Source of the DNA: CAZGTQ01 sp964528575
Lineage (GTDB): Bacteria > Planctomycetota > UBA1135 > GCA-002686595
Length of the DNA stretch: 58,417 nucleotides
Assembly (NCBI GenBank): GCA_964528575.1
Contig: CAZGTQ010000376.1
Coordinates: forward strand, 1 to 58,417
Direction of reading: 5' to 3'
Position numbers and translations under genes: made by a program. The notes below the pieces were generated by a model that saw only the letters and a list, made by a program, of their open reading frames with translations, had not been told where the DNA came from and made no database searches. Every line of letters begins with the position of its first letter. Position 1 is the stretch's first letter. Below, piece by piece: positions 36,007 to 44,625 of this stretch.

Positions 36007-38678
36007 GCGCCCGCCGCTTGCACCTCGCGCTCGGGGCGGCGCTCGTGCTGCTGATCGCCGCGGCGCTCCTGCCCTCGTCGTGCGGGCGCGGTGGCGCGAG
36101 TGCGCCGGTCCCGACGCGCTGGCTCGGGAGCGAGGACGAGGTCGCGCTCGAGCCGGTGGCCGCGTTCGACGACGACGGGCGGCTGTGGACGGTGTGGATC
36201 GCGTGGCGCGACGGCGCGCGGCCGCGGCTCGTCGCGCGCTGCGTCCGTCCGGGCGAGCCCGACGCGGAGCTCGGGCCGCTCGCCTGGCCCGAGGAGCACG
36301 ACGACGTCGCGCTGCCCTCGCTCGCCCCCTGGCGCGACGGCGTGTACTGCGCGTGGGAGGCGCGCGGCGAGCAGGGCACCCCCGCACTGTTCGGCCGCGC
36401 GCTGCGCGTCGGCGCGGGCGGTGCGCTCGAGGCGGGGCCGCTCGAGCGGATCGCGGACGCGGGGCTCGCTCCGCAGCTCGCGCGCACGGCTCCCGAGCGG
36501 CTCGAGATCGCCTGGCAGTCCGGCGGAGCGCGCGACTACGACCTGGCTCACGCGCGGCGCGATGCGTCCGGCTGGAGCGCGCCGGCCCCGCTCGCGGACG
36601 GGCCCGAGGACGCGTGGGCGCCGCGCGTCGCGGCGGCACCGGACGGCGCGCTGCACGTCGTGTACGACGCGTTCGACGGGACGGGCTTCGACGTGCACCA
36701 CCTGCGCGTCGAGGACGGCGCCGTGCGGGAGCGCAACGCGATCGGCGCGCGCGCGGGCTACCAGGGCTTCCCCGACGTGTCGGTCGACGAGCGGGGCCGC
36801 GCGTGGATCGTGTACGAGCAGGCGCCGCAGTTCGGCGAGGTCGGCGGGCTGCGCGAGGAGCGCCGGCTCGCGATCGCGTGCGTCGCGCAGGGAGCGGTGC
36901 GCTACGCGCCGCTCCAGACTCTGCTCGCCGACGTGCCCCAGGCGCTCGAGCGCGCCGACCTGCCGCGCGTGCTGGCGACCGAGGACGGGCTCGTGCTCAC
37001 CTGGCGCGCGCGCGGGCCGAAGTACACGCCGCTGCGGTCCGACCGCTGGGCGTTCTACACGACGTTCGTCACCGCTGCGCGCACGTTCGACGGGCCGCTC
37101 TGGAGCGATGCGATCCTGTGGGACGCCGAGGGCGGCAACGAGGCGACCGAGACGCTGCTCGCGGGCCCGGACGGCCGCGCGTGGTGCGTGTTCGCGTCCG
37201 ACGCGCGCAGCGCGGCGCACGAGGGTAAGAACAGCTACCACGTGCCGCTCGAGGAGCGCTGGCGCGTCGCGGTCGCCGAGCTGCCGCGTCCGACGGGCTG
37301 GCCCGCGCTCGCCGACGAGCCGCCGGACGCGGGGCGCACGACGCCGGAGCAGCCGACGGCGGCGCAGGCGCTCGACGGGCCGGCGGACGTGCTCTTCGGC
37401 GACCTGCACCGGCACACGAACCGCTCGCGCTGCGCCGGGCTCACCGACGGGATCGTGCTCGACGCGTTCCGCTACGCGCGCGGGCCCGGCGCGCTCGACT
37501 TCATCTCGGTCACCGACCACCACCAGCACCTGCAGCCCTGGGCCTGGTGGCTGATCCAGCGCGACACCGACCGCTACCTCGCGCCGCCGCGCCTCGTCAC
37601 GCTGCCCGGCCTCGAGCGCAACATCCCCGGCCGCGGGCACATGAACCTGATCTTCCGCGACCGCTCCGTCGCCGAGCTCGACCCGCCGGAGTTCGCCGAG
37701 CGCATCGCGGACGGCCGCGCGGCGGGCGACGTCGTCGCGATCCCGCACATGAGCGCCTCGACGAGCAACCCGTTCGACTGGGACGATCTGGTCGGGGGCG
37801 TCCACACGCTCATCGAGATCTACCAGGGCAAGCGCGGCTCGTACGAGGGCGTGGGCCTGCCGCTCGAGGGCGAGGACTGCACCGTCGCGGAGTCGAGCGT
37901 CGCGGCGGCGTTCGCGGCGCGCCGGCCGATCGGCCTGATCGCGGCGTCGGACCACGACTCGAGCGGCGACTCGTTCGCAGGCGCGTACGCGACGGAGCGC
38001 TCGCGCGCCGCGATCTTCGCCGCGCTCGCGCGCAGCGCGACGTTCGCGACGACGCGCCGCGCGCGCGTCGCGCTCCAGCGCAGCGCGGATCGGTCCGGGC
38101 TCGTCGTCCGCGTCGAGGGCGAGCCGGGACGCGATCCCGCGATCGCGTACGTCGAGCTCGTTCGCGATGGCGAGACGGTCGCCCGTCGCGACGGCGTCGG
38201 CGAAGGGGCCGCCCCCGAGCTCTTCGTGCTGACCTACCGCCACCGTCCCGGCGGCGCCGCGCGCGAGGCGCTCGTGCGGGTCGTCGGCGCGCGGATCCTC
38301 GCGGCCCGCCCGCGCCGCGAAGTCGCGACCGGCGCCGCGGTCTCGCTCACCGACAGCGCCACCGCGCACATCGAGCTCGGCGTGGGGCCGGCGAGCGTCA
38401 CGCTCGAGCTCGCGATCGACGCGCAGGACGCGACGATCGAGATCGACTCGCACGAGGGCCGCGCGAGCGGGCCGCTCGGAACGATCGAGGTCGGCCGCTC
38501 GCTGCGGCTCGAGGGGCTGCGCGACCGCGCGGCGCTGTGGCGGGTCGGCACGCCCCTCGGCTCGGTCTCCGCCGAGCTCGTCTTCGACGACGTCGCGCTG
38601 CGACCGCGCGCCTCGTACTACGCGCGCGTCGCGTGGGTCGACGGCTCGATCGCATGGGTGGCCTTGCCGCCCCTCTGA
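36003..38678 (+). CDS. PHP-domain (DUF3604-like) lipoprotein with beta-propeller-like N-half
   Basis: An 891-residue predicted lipoprotein (LPSSC lipobox). Residues about 40-440 are repetitive beta-strands with Trp/Asp patterns (DDDGRLWTVWIAW, APDGALHVVYDAF, DERGRAWIVYEQ), like a beta-propeller. Residues about 460-690 are a PHP-type phosphoesterase: FGDLHRHTNRS, ISVTDHHQH, NIPGRGHMNLIF, and ASDHDSSGDSF as metal-site motifs. A beta-sandwich tail follows. PHP domains hydrolyse phosphoesters with a polynuclear metal centre; a substrate in the exported glycan pathway is an inference. The GTG start overlaps the ligase stop; it ends cassette A. Confidence 0.86.
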   Translation: MSARRLHLALGAALVLLIAAALLPSSCGRGGASAPVPTRWLGSEDEVALEPVAAFDDDGRLWTVWIAWRDGARPRLVARCVRPGEPDAELGPLAWPEEHDDVALPSLAPWRDGVYCAWEARGEQGTPALFGRALRVGAGGALEAGPLERIADAGLAPQLARTAPERLEIAWQSGGARDYDLAHARRDASGWSAPAPLADGPEDAWAPRVAAAPDGALHVVYDAFDGTGFDVHHLRVEDGAVRERNAIGARAGYQGFPDVSVDERGRAWIVYEQAPQFGEVGGLREERRLAIACVAQGAVRYAPLQTLLADVPQALERADLPRVLATEDGLVLTWRARGPKYTPLRSDRWAFYTTFVTAARTFDGPLWSDAILWDAEGGNEATETLLAGPDGRAWCVFASDARSAAHEGKNSYHVPLEERWRVAVAELPRPTGWPALADEPPDAGRTTPEQPTAAQALDGPADVLFGDLHRHTNRSRCAGLTDGIVLDAFRYARGPGALDFISVTDHHQHLQPWAWWLIQRDTDRYLAPPRLVTLPGLERNIPGRGHMNLIFRDRSVAELDPPEFAERIADGRAAGDVVAIPHMSASTSNPFDWDDLVGGVHTLIEIYQGKRGSYEGVGLPLEGEDCTVAESSVAAAFAARRPIGLIAASDHDSSGDSFAGAYATERSRAAIFAALARSATFATTRRARVALQRSADRSGLVVRVEGEPGRDPAIAYVELVRDGETVARRDGVGEGAAPELFVLTYRHRPGGAAREALVRVVGARILAARPRREVATGAAVSLTDSATAHIELGVGPASVTLELAIDAQDATIEIDSHEGRASGPLGTIEVGRSLRLEGLRDRAALWRVGTPLGSVSAELVFDDVALRPRASYYARVAWVDGSIAWVALPPL

Positions 38679-38690
38679 CGAGCGCAGAGG

Positions 38691-38722
38691 GTGGTACGGA
38701 GTCGGGTGGTACGGAGTACCAC
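38691..38722. terminator. Repeat and hairpin between the PHP gene and the convergent sulfatase-fold gene
   Basis: GTGGTACGGAGT occurs twice in direct repeat (38691-38702 and 38706-38717). The second copy folds: GTGGTAC (38706-38712) pairs with GTACCAC (38716-38722) over a 3-base loop. It lies between two convergent genes. Likely a bidirectional terminator, with no T-run. Confidence 0.5.
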
Positions 38723-38741
38723 TCTGGCGAACCCGGTGCGA

Positions 38742-40130
38742 TCAGAGGTAGCCGAGTTGTTGGAGCATCGTGCGCTCCTCCTCGGAGAGCTCGTCGACCG
38801 AGATCGGCTCCGCGTTCGCGATCGCTCCGCGGCGGGCGAGGTCGGCGCGCAGGACGCGCACGACGCGCGGCTCCTCGCCGGCGAGGTTCGTGAGCTCGTG
38901 TGGGTCGGTCTGCAGGTCGTAGAGCTCGTGCGCCCCGCTGTGCGGCCGGTGCACGTACTTCCAGCGACCGAGCGTCAGCGAATACATCGCCGGCTCGCGG
39001 CCGAGCCGATCCTCGAGCGCGTGGTGGACCTCGGCATAGCAGCCGCCGATCGGCTCCGGGCGGCCACCGTCGGACCCGGCTGCGAGCTCGTCGGCGAACG
39101 AGACGCCGTCGAGCGCGGCCGCGGGGACGCGCAGGTCGAAGAGCTCGGCGAGCGTCGGCAGCACGTCGACGAGGCGCACCCGCGCGCTCGGCACGAGGCC
39201 GGGCGCGACGCCGGGGCCGGCGACGACGAGCGGGACGCGCAACTGCTCCTCCCACAACAGGCCGTGCGTCCAGAAGCCGTGGTCGCCCAGGCCCTCGCCG
39301 TGGTCGGCGGTGACGACGACGAGCGTCTCGCCCCCGACGCCGAGCTCGTCGAGGCGATCGAGCAGGCGCCCGAGCTGCGCGTCGAGGAACGCGATCTCCG
39401 CGTCGTAGACCGCCGGCCAGCGCGGCGTTCCCTCGAGCTCGTGCAGCGTGCCGCTCGCGTCGAAGTCCGCCGGCAGCTCGAACGGCAGGCGCTCCTCGAG
39501 GAACGCACGCGGCGGAGCGAGCGAGCCGTCGTGGGGGTCGAAGCAGTGGACGAGCAGCGCGAACGGCTCCGCGGCGTGCTCGTCGAGCCACGCGAGCGCG
39601 TCGTCGGTCACCTCGTCCGCGCGGCGCTGGTAGGCGTTGCCCGCTCGCTGGCGCCGCAGGCGGTGCGCGTGCTCCCCGACGCTGTCGTCGTACGTGTCGA
39701 AACCCCGCGCGAAGCCGTACTTCGAGCCCATCGGCGCGGCGCCGACGAACCCCGCCGTGCGCCGACCGGCGCCCGCGAAGAGCTCGGCGGCCGCGGGCAC
39801 GTCGGCCGCGAGGCGCTGCTCGTGCACCTGGAAGAGGCTGCGCACGCCGTGGCGGTACGGCAGCGTGCCGGTGAGCAGCGAGCCCATCGAGACCGGCGTG
39901 AGCGAGGAGTGCGCGACGGCGTCCGTGAACCGCGCGCCGCGAGCGGCGAGCGCGTCGAGCCGCGGCGTCGTCGCGACGTCGTGGCCATAGCACGAGAGCC
40001 GGTCTGCCCGCGTCGTGTCCCACACGACCAGGAGCAGGTTCCGCGGCCCGTCGCCGGGACCACGCGAGCCGCAGCTCGCGAGGACCGCCGCGACGAGAGC
40101 CGCGGCGGCGCGCGCGCGTCTCGAGAGCAT
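38742..40130 (-). CDS. Sulfatase-fold lipoprotein (third copy)
   Basis: A 462-residue exported protein with lipobox VLASC. Motifs: LLLVVWDTTRADRLSCYGHD (first metal motif), HSSLTPVSMGSLLTGT (Thr78 in the nucleophile place, no CxPxR), LVHCFDPHDGS, VTADHGEGLGDH, EQLRVPLVVAGPG. The C-terminus MLQQLGYL matches the RLGYL end of the cassette B protein. It is less like the two cassette copies than they are like each other. The ATG at 40130 is chosen for the signal peptide; TATACT lies only 5 bases upstream. It is convergent with the PHP gene. Confidence 0.88.
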   Translation of the reverse strand: MLSRRARAAAALVAAVLASCGSRGPGDGPRNLLLVVWDTTRADRLSCYGHDVATTPRLDALAARGARFTDAVAHSSLTPVSMGSLLTGTLPYRHGVRSLFQVHEQRLAADVPAAAELFAGAGRRTAGFVGAAPMGSKYGFARGFDTYDDSVGEHAHRLRRQRAGNAYQRRADEVTDDALAWLDEHAAEPFALLVHCFDPHDGSLAPPRAFLEERLPFELPADFDASGTLHELEGTPRWPAVYDAEIAFLDAQLGRLLDRLDELGVGGETLVVVTADHGEGLGDHGFWTHGLLWEEQLRVPLVVAGPGVAPGLVPSARVRLVDVLPTLAELFDLRVPAAALDGVSFADELAAGSDGGRPEPIGGCYAEVHHALEDRLGREPAMYSLTLGRWKYVHRPHSGAHELYDLQTDPHELTNLAGEEPRVVRVLRADLARRGAIANAEPISVDELSEEERTMLQQLGYL

Positions 40131-40207
40131 GCCCGAGTATACGCCGGCCCGGCCGAGCTTGACCGGCGGGCGCGCGCGCATACGCTCGTCCCCTCCCCGG
40201 AGCCGCC

Positions 40208-41509
40208 TTGCCTCGAACGAACGACGCGCTCGTCACCGCGCTCCTGTTCTGCGCCGCGGTCGTCGCGCTCGCCGTGGCGCCGCCGCGGAGCGCGGACGCG
40301 GACTTCGAGCAGGACGAAGCCGAGTGGCTGACGATCTCGACGGCGCACTTCCAGCAGCTCGCCGGCCGCGGCGATCCGTGGCACGGCATCGCGAGCGCGC
40401 CGCCCCAGGCCGACGGGAACCCGTGGAAGAGCGGCATCCACGCGTCGACGTTCGGCTTCATGAACCCGGGCCTCGCGAAGACGGTGATCGGCACCGTGCT
40501 CGCCGCGAGCGGGCACGACGCGTGGGACCCGAACGTCTACCGGCGCTTCACGCGCGTCAAGGAGCACAAGCGCGCAGCGCAGGAGGTCGTGCGGCCGGCG
40601 CTCGCGGCCGGCCGGCGCGTCTCGCTCGTGCTCGCCGCGTTCGCGGGAGTCCTGCTCTTCTGGACCGTCGCGCGCGCCGGCGGCCGCGTCGCGGGGAGCA
40701 CCGCGTACGTCCTGTGGGTCGCGTCGCCGCTCGTGCGCGAGCACGCGCACCTCGTGCTGACCGACCTGTTCCCCGTCGTCTTCGCGCTGGCGGCGGCGTG
40801 CGTCGCGGCGCGACCGCGGCCCGGGCTCGCGTGGCCCGCGCTCCTGGGCCTCTGGGCGGGTTGCGCGGTCGCGAGCAAGCTGAACGGCGCGCTCGTCGCG
40901 CTCGCCGCCGCCGTCTGGATCGCGCTCGCGTGGTGGCGCGCGGGCCGGCCGACGTCCTTCGCGCGCGGGCCGCTCGCCGGCTGGATCGTCGCGGGGAGCG
41001 TGACGGTCGCGGTCTTCGTCGCGGCGTGTCCCGCGCTGTGGATCGCGCCTTGGCGCTGGCCCGGCGAGCTCGCCGAGGTGCTCTCGCTGTGGGCGGGCGA
41101 CACCGAGCTGCGCCAGGCCGAGGCGCGCGGCGTCGGCGTCGCGCACACGCTCGGCGAACGGCTCGCGCTCGCGGTCGGCGGGACGCTCGGACGGCACGAG
41201 ACGATCGTCGCGTGGACGGGGCTGCCCGCCGGCTGGGTGCTCGTGCCGGCGGGGCTCGTCGCGCTCGTGCTGCGCCTGCGGCGGGGCAGCGTGCGCCACG
41301 CGGACGGCGCCGCGGCGCTGCTCGTGCTCGCGCTCGTCGTCGGAGCGGGCACGGCTGGGTGGTTGCCGCTCGACTGGGAGCGCTACTACCTGCCCCTCGT
41401 CGCGGTGGTGTCGTCGCTCGAGGCGGCGTTGCTCGGGTCGTCCTCGTCGTCCTCCTCGTCGTCGCCGGCGCCCGCGTCCCGCTCCTCGATCTCGATCGAG
41501 TCGAGCTGA
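40208..41509 (+). CDS. ArnT/PMT-like glycosyltransferase membrane protein
   Basis: A 433-residue GT39/PMT_2-like protein. TTG start with GGAG five bases before it. The acidic first loop is FEQDEAEWLTISTAHFQQLA. Helices cover about residues 130-410, with EHAHLVLTDLFPVVFALAAA and SKLNGALVALAAA as in ArnT-like enzymes, and WERYYLPLVAVV near the end as in the family C-terminus. It may mannosylate or glycosylate exported targets from a lipid donor. The last 41 codons overlap the convergent gene at 41386 on the other strand; there this protein has a serine run (SSSSSSSSS) where the other has Asp/Glu. Confidence 0.84.
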   Translation: MPRTNDALVTALLFCAAVVALAVAPPRSADADFEQDEAEWLTISTAHFQQLAGRGDPWHGIASAPPQADGNPWKSGIHASTFGFMNPGLAKTVIGTVLAASGHDAWDPNVYRRFTRVKEHKRAAQEVVRPALAAGRRVSLVLAAFAGVLLFWTVARAGGRVAGSTAYVLWVASPLVREHAHLVLTDLFPVVFALAAACVAARPRPGLAWPALLGLWAGCAVASKLNGALVALAAAVWIALAWWRAGRPTSFARGPLAGWIVAGSVTVAVFVAACPALWIAPWRWPGELAEVLSLWAGDTELRQAEARGVGVAHTLGERLALAVGGTLGRHETIVAWTGLPAGWVLVPAGLVALVLRLRRGSVRHADGAAALLVLALVVGAGTAGWLPLDWERYYLPLVAVVSSLEAALLGSSSSSSSSSPAPASRSSISIESS

Positions 41510-42345
41510 CCGCGCCCGTCGCGCACGACGATCCCCAGCAGCTCCTCGAAGCGCTCGCCCGCGATCCCCGTCCCGTCGGTCGCCTGCGACAGCGCCGCGA
41601 ACATCTGCGCGTCGGAGCCCTCGTACGCCGCGGCGAACGTCCTCGCCCAGCGCTTCACGTCGGTTCGCAGTCGCGAGTCCCACGGGTGCAGGCGCATCTC
41701 GCCCAAGAGCTCGTGCAGCCCCATGAGCAGCGCCTCGTTCCCCAGCCGCGCGCGCGCGAGCCGGATGAAGTAGCGATACGCGAGCTCGAGGCGCTCCGTC
41801 CGCATGCCGAGGTCGTACACCGCCATGCGCAGGTAGCGCAGCGATCCGTCGACGTCGTCCTCGAGCAGCGCGAGCGTGGACTGCAGCTCGAACAGGCGCG
41901 AGTTCTCGCTCGACGTGAAGAAGATGTCCTTGCCCTTGCCCGCGGGCAGGTGGATGCGCAGCGAGCGCGCCTCGTCGATCAGGTCCTTGCGGCCGCTGTC
42001 GAGCACCCTGTCGACGTAGATCGTCACGATGTGCGGGTCGCTGCTGTAGCGGCTCTCCAAGAACAGCTTGCGCGCCTCCTCGTACTCGCCGCGATCGAAC
42101 AGCAGCGACATCTCGAGCGACAGCGTGCTCGCTTGCACCTCGCCGACCGCCTCGCGGTAGCTGCGCAGGAACGCTAGCGGCTCGTCGGCGAGGCCCATCT
42201 CGCGGTAGAGGTCGACGACCGTGCCGAGCAGACGCCGCGTCCAGATCGGGTCGGTCTGGGCGCGCTCCATCCCCTCGGCACCGAGCGTCGAGAGCAGCTC
42301 CTCGAGCAGGATGAGGCGCTCGCCGGAGCCCGAGACGCGGAACCC
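41386..42345 (-). pseudogene. TPR-tail fragment of the cassette B ligase, cut off by an in-frame TAA
   Basis: In frame with the ligase at 42346-44625 and separated from it only by the TAA at 42346-42348. Codons after the stop read GFRVSGSGERLILLEELLS, aligning with FLVGAPGRDALARLP of the intact cassette A ligase, and RRLLGTVVDLYRE aligns with RRLLDGVVAGLRT. So this was one gene. The ATG at 42270 would give a 294-residue product (MERAQTDPIWTRR and on), but no spaced ribosome site precedes it. The C-terminus is strongly acidic (AGDDEEDDEDD) and overlaps the convergent GT gene. A sequencing error, a recent nonsense mutation or two separate polypeptides are all possible. Confidence 0.7.
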
Positions 42346-44625
42346 TTAGCGGCGCGCGCCGGGCGGATCGCGCGGATGGGGCGGGAGCGTGGCGATCGGC
42401 AGCTTCATCCACCTGCCGCCGGGCGTGCGCAGCCCCTCGAGCAAGCATGCGCGCGCCTGCTCCTCGTCCCCCATCTGCAGGTACGCCCACGCGCGCTTGA
42501 TCTCGTAGTCGGCCATCAGCGGCCCGCGCGGGTCGTACTCCTGCGCGCGGTCGAGCACGCGCAGCGCCTGCTCGGGGCGCCCGCGCTCGAGGAGCTCCGT
42601 CGCGAGCTTGAAGTGCGCGTAGCCACGCGTCGGCGAGTGCGTGACGTCGTAGCGCATCATCGCGAGGGCTGCGTCGCGCTCGCGCAGCGACTTGTACGCG
42701 CTGACCGCCTGGTGGCCCGCCGTGTCGCTCCACGGCTGGACCCAGTCGAGCACCGCGCGGTAGCAGCGCAGCGCATCCTCGCGTCGATCCATCGTCGCGA
42801 GGATGCGGCCCGCCGCCGTCAGCGTGTTGCCGGCGAGCGGCATCGCCACGAGCGGGACGGCGAGCACGATCGGGACGACGCGCGCGAGCGTCCCCCACCG
42901 CCCGGGCGCCGGCCGGGGCTCGCCCGCGCGGCCCACTCCGGTGCCCCACACGCCGAGCGCGACCCACAGCGCGACCGGCACGAACGTGGGCTGCGAGAGC
43001 CCCAGGTCGAGCATGTTCGCGCCGAGCAGGGCGGCGGTGCCGACGAAGAAGCCCGCGTGGATCGGACGCACGGCCGCCTCGCGCTCGTCGAGGATGCGGC
43101 GCCGGCCGAGCTCCAGCGCGAGGAGGCAGAACGCGACGAACAGCACGATGCCGGGGACGCCGGCCGCCTCGCCCGCGGCGAGCACGATGTTGTGCGGGTG
43201 CAGCGTCTGATTCGTCCCGTCGTAGAACGAGGGTTCGGCGTAGCGCGCGTGCGACCAGTAGAGATTGGGCCCGATGCCGAACGCCGGGTCCTCCTCGATC
43301 GCCGCCAGCGACATCTTCCAGAAGTGCCAGCGCTGGCCGATCGACGACTGCGATTGCGCGAGTTGGTCGAGCTTCGCGCGCAGACCGTCGCCGGCCGAGG
43401 TCGCGAACACCCCGAGCGCGAGCAGGCCCGCGAGGCCCGCCGCGGCCGCGAGCTTGGGCAGACGCCGCAGCCAGACGTCGCTCCACGTGAACGGGAGCAG
43501 CACGAGGCCGCACGCGAGGCCGACGAACGCGCCGCGCGAGCGCGTCCACGCGAGGCACGCGAGGCTGATCGCGACCAGGATCGCGAGCAACCAGCGCGGC
43601 AGCCCGGTCGCGCGCGTGCCCGCCTTGCCCGCGAGCACCGCGGGCAACAGATAGCACGCGACGATCACGAAGTACGGCCCGATCTGGTTCGCGTGCAGGT
43701 CGAACAGCCGCAGCCGCCACCCGAAGATGCGCTCCCAGGTGTTGTACTGCGCCATCTCGGACAGGACCGCGGCGAGCATCGCGAGGCCCAGCAGCAGCGC
43801 GACGACGTGCGCGCCGAACACGAGGCGCACGCCGCGCGCGCGCCGCTCCGCGTCCAGACCGAGCGCGCCGGCGAGGGCCCACGCGATCAGCGCTCCCATC
43901 ACGAGCCGCGAGACGTGCTCGACGCCATAGCGCACGCCCTCGCCCATGGCCGTCGCGACGACCCACCAGCCGATCAGCGCGACCGTCGCCCACGCCATCG
44001 CGCGCGCCGGGCCGGTCGTCAGCCGGCGCGCGTCGAGCGAGCGGCCGTAGTACACGAACGTGAGGAGCGCCGCCGCCGCGAGCAGGACGAAGCTCGTCTC
44101 GCCCATCCGGCGGAACATCTTCACGCCGGCGGTGCTCCACAACGCGAGCAGCACGCACGCGCGCTCGGGCGTGGTGTGATCGCCGACGCCGCGCAGCGCG
44201 TACAGCCCAGTCGCCAGCGCGATCGCCACGTAGATCGGGAGCTGCAGCGGTCCGTCGCCCGCCGTGCCCGCGCTCGCGTACGTGGGCAGCGAGATCGACA
44301 CGTCGACGCACAGGGTCCAGCCGATCGCCGCGAGGGCGACCTCGAACAGCGAGGCGCGCACGACGAGCGCGGCCACGGCGAGCAGCGCCGCGACGGCGAT
44401 GTACGAGAGCGGCCAGACGTCGAGCAGGCTCTCGGCGCCCGGGACGTTCTGGCGCGCCGTCCACGCCCACATGCGCACGGCGCCGAAGCCGAGCGCGAAA
44501 ACGAGGGCGAGCAGCGCGACCGCACGCTCGGGCGCGCCGATGGGGCCGGCGGCCTCGTCGGTGAGCACGGCGGGTTCGCGCGAGACGGAGCTGGAGCGGG
44601 GGGATCCGGGCGCCGATTCGATCAT
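42346..44625 (-). CDS. Wzy-like O-antigen ligase, cassette B, truncated at TAA
   Basis: A 759-residue membrane part of the cassette B ligase. The ATG (MIESAPGSPRSSSV) overlaps the GT-C gene stop by 4 bases. There are about 12 helices. The ligase signature is HFWKMSLAAIEEDPAFGIGP, then QTLHPHNIVLAAGEAAGVPG, matching cassette A. The C-terminal stretch has the first TPR-like repeats (RREDALRCYRAVLDWVQ, FKLATELLERGRPEQALRV). It stops at LPPHPRDPPGARR where the cassette A copy continues for about 300 residues. It may still work, as the catalytic loop is intact. Confidence 0.85.
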   Translation of the reverse strand: MIESAPGSPRSSSVSREPAVLTDEAAGPIGAPERAVALLALVFALGFGAVRMWAWTARQNVPGAESLLDVWPLSYIAVAALLAVAALVVRASLFEVALAAIGWTLCVDVSISLPTYASAGTAGDGPLQLPIYVAIALATGLYALRGVGDHTTPERACVLLALWSTAGVKMFRRMGETSFVLLAAAALLTFVYYGRSLDARRLTTGPARAMAWATVALIGWWVVATAMGEGVRYGVEHVSRLVMGALIAWALAGALGLDAERRARGVRLVFGAHVVALLLGLAMLAAVLSEMAQYNTWERIFGWRLRLFDLHANQIGPYFVIVACYLLPAVLAGKAGTRATGLPRWLLAILVAISLACLAWTRSRGAFVGLACGLVLLPFTWSDVWLRRLPKLAAAAGLAGLLALGVFATSAGDGLRAKLDQLAQSQSSIGQRWHFWKMSLAAIEEDPAFGIGPNLYWSHARYAEPSFYDGTNQTLHPHNIVLAAGEAAGVPGIVLFVAFCLLALELGRRRILDEREAAVRPIHAGFFVGTAALLGANMLDLGLSQPTFVPVALWVALGVWGTGVGRAGEPRPAPGRWGTLARVVPIVLAVPLVAMPLAGNTLTAAGRILATMDRREDALRCYRAVLDWVQPWSDTAGHQAVSAYKSLRERDAALAMMRYDVTHSPTRGYAHFKLATELLERGRPEQALRVLDRAQEYDPRGPLMADYEIKRAWAYLQMGDEEQARACLLEGLRTPGGRWMKLPIATLPPHPRDPPGARR

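Noticed and set aside
42346..42348. Recoding of TAA in the cassette B ligase, by analogy to the TGA at 25890
   Set aside because: TAA is not used for selenocysteine, the aligned residue in cassette A is not a Cys, and no special structure follows. Nonsense mutation or error is simpler.
39608..44470. A 1620-codon open frame on the minus strand
   Set aside because: It runs in a shifted frame across the real GT, ligase and sulfatase-fold genes and has only low-complexity Arg/Ala-rich sequence. High GC makes stops rare in such frames.
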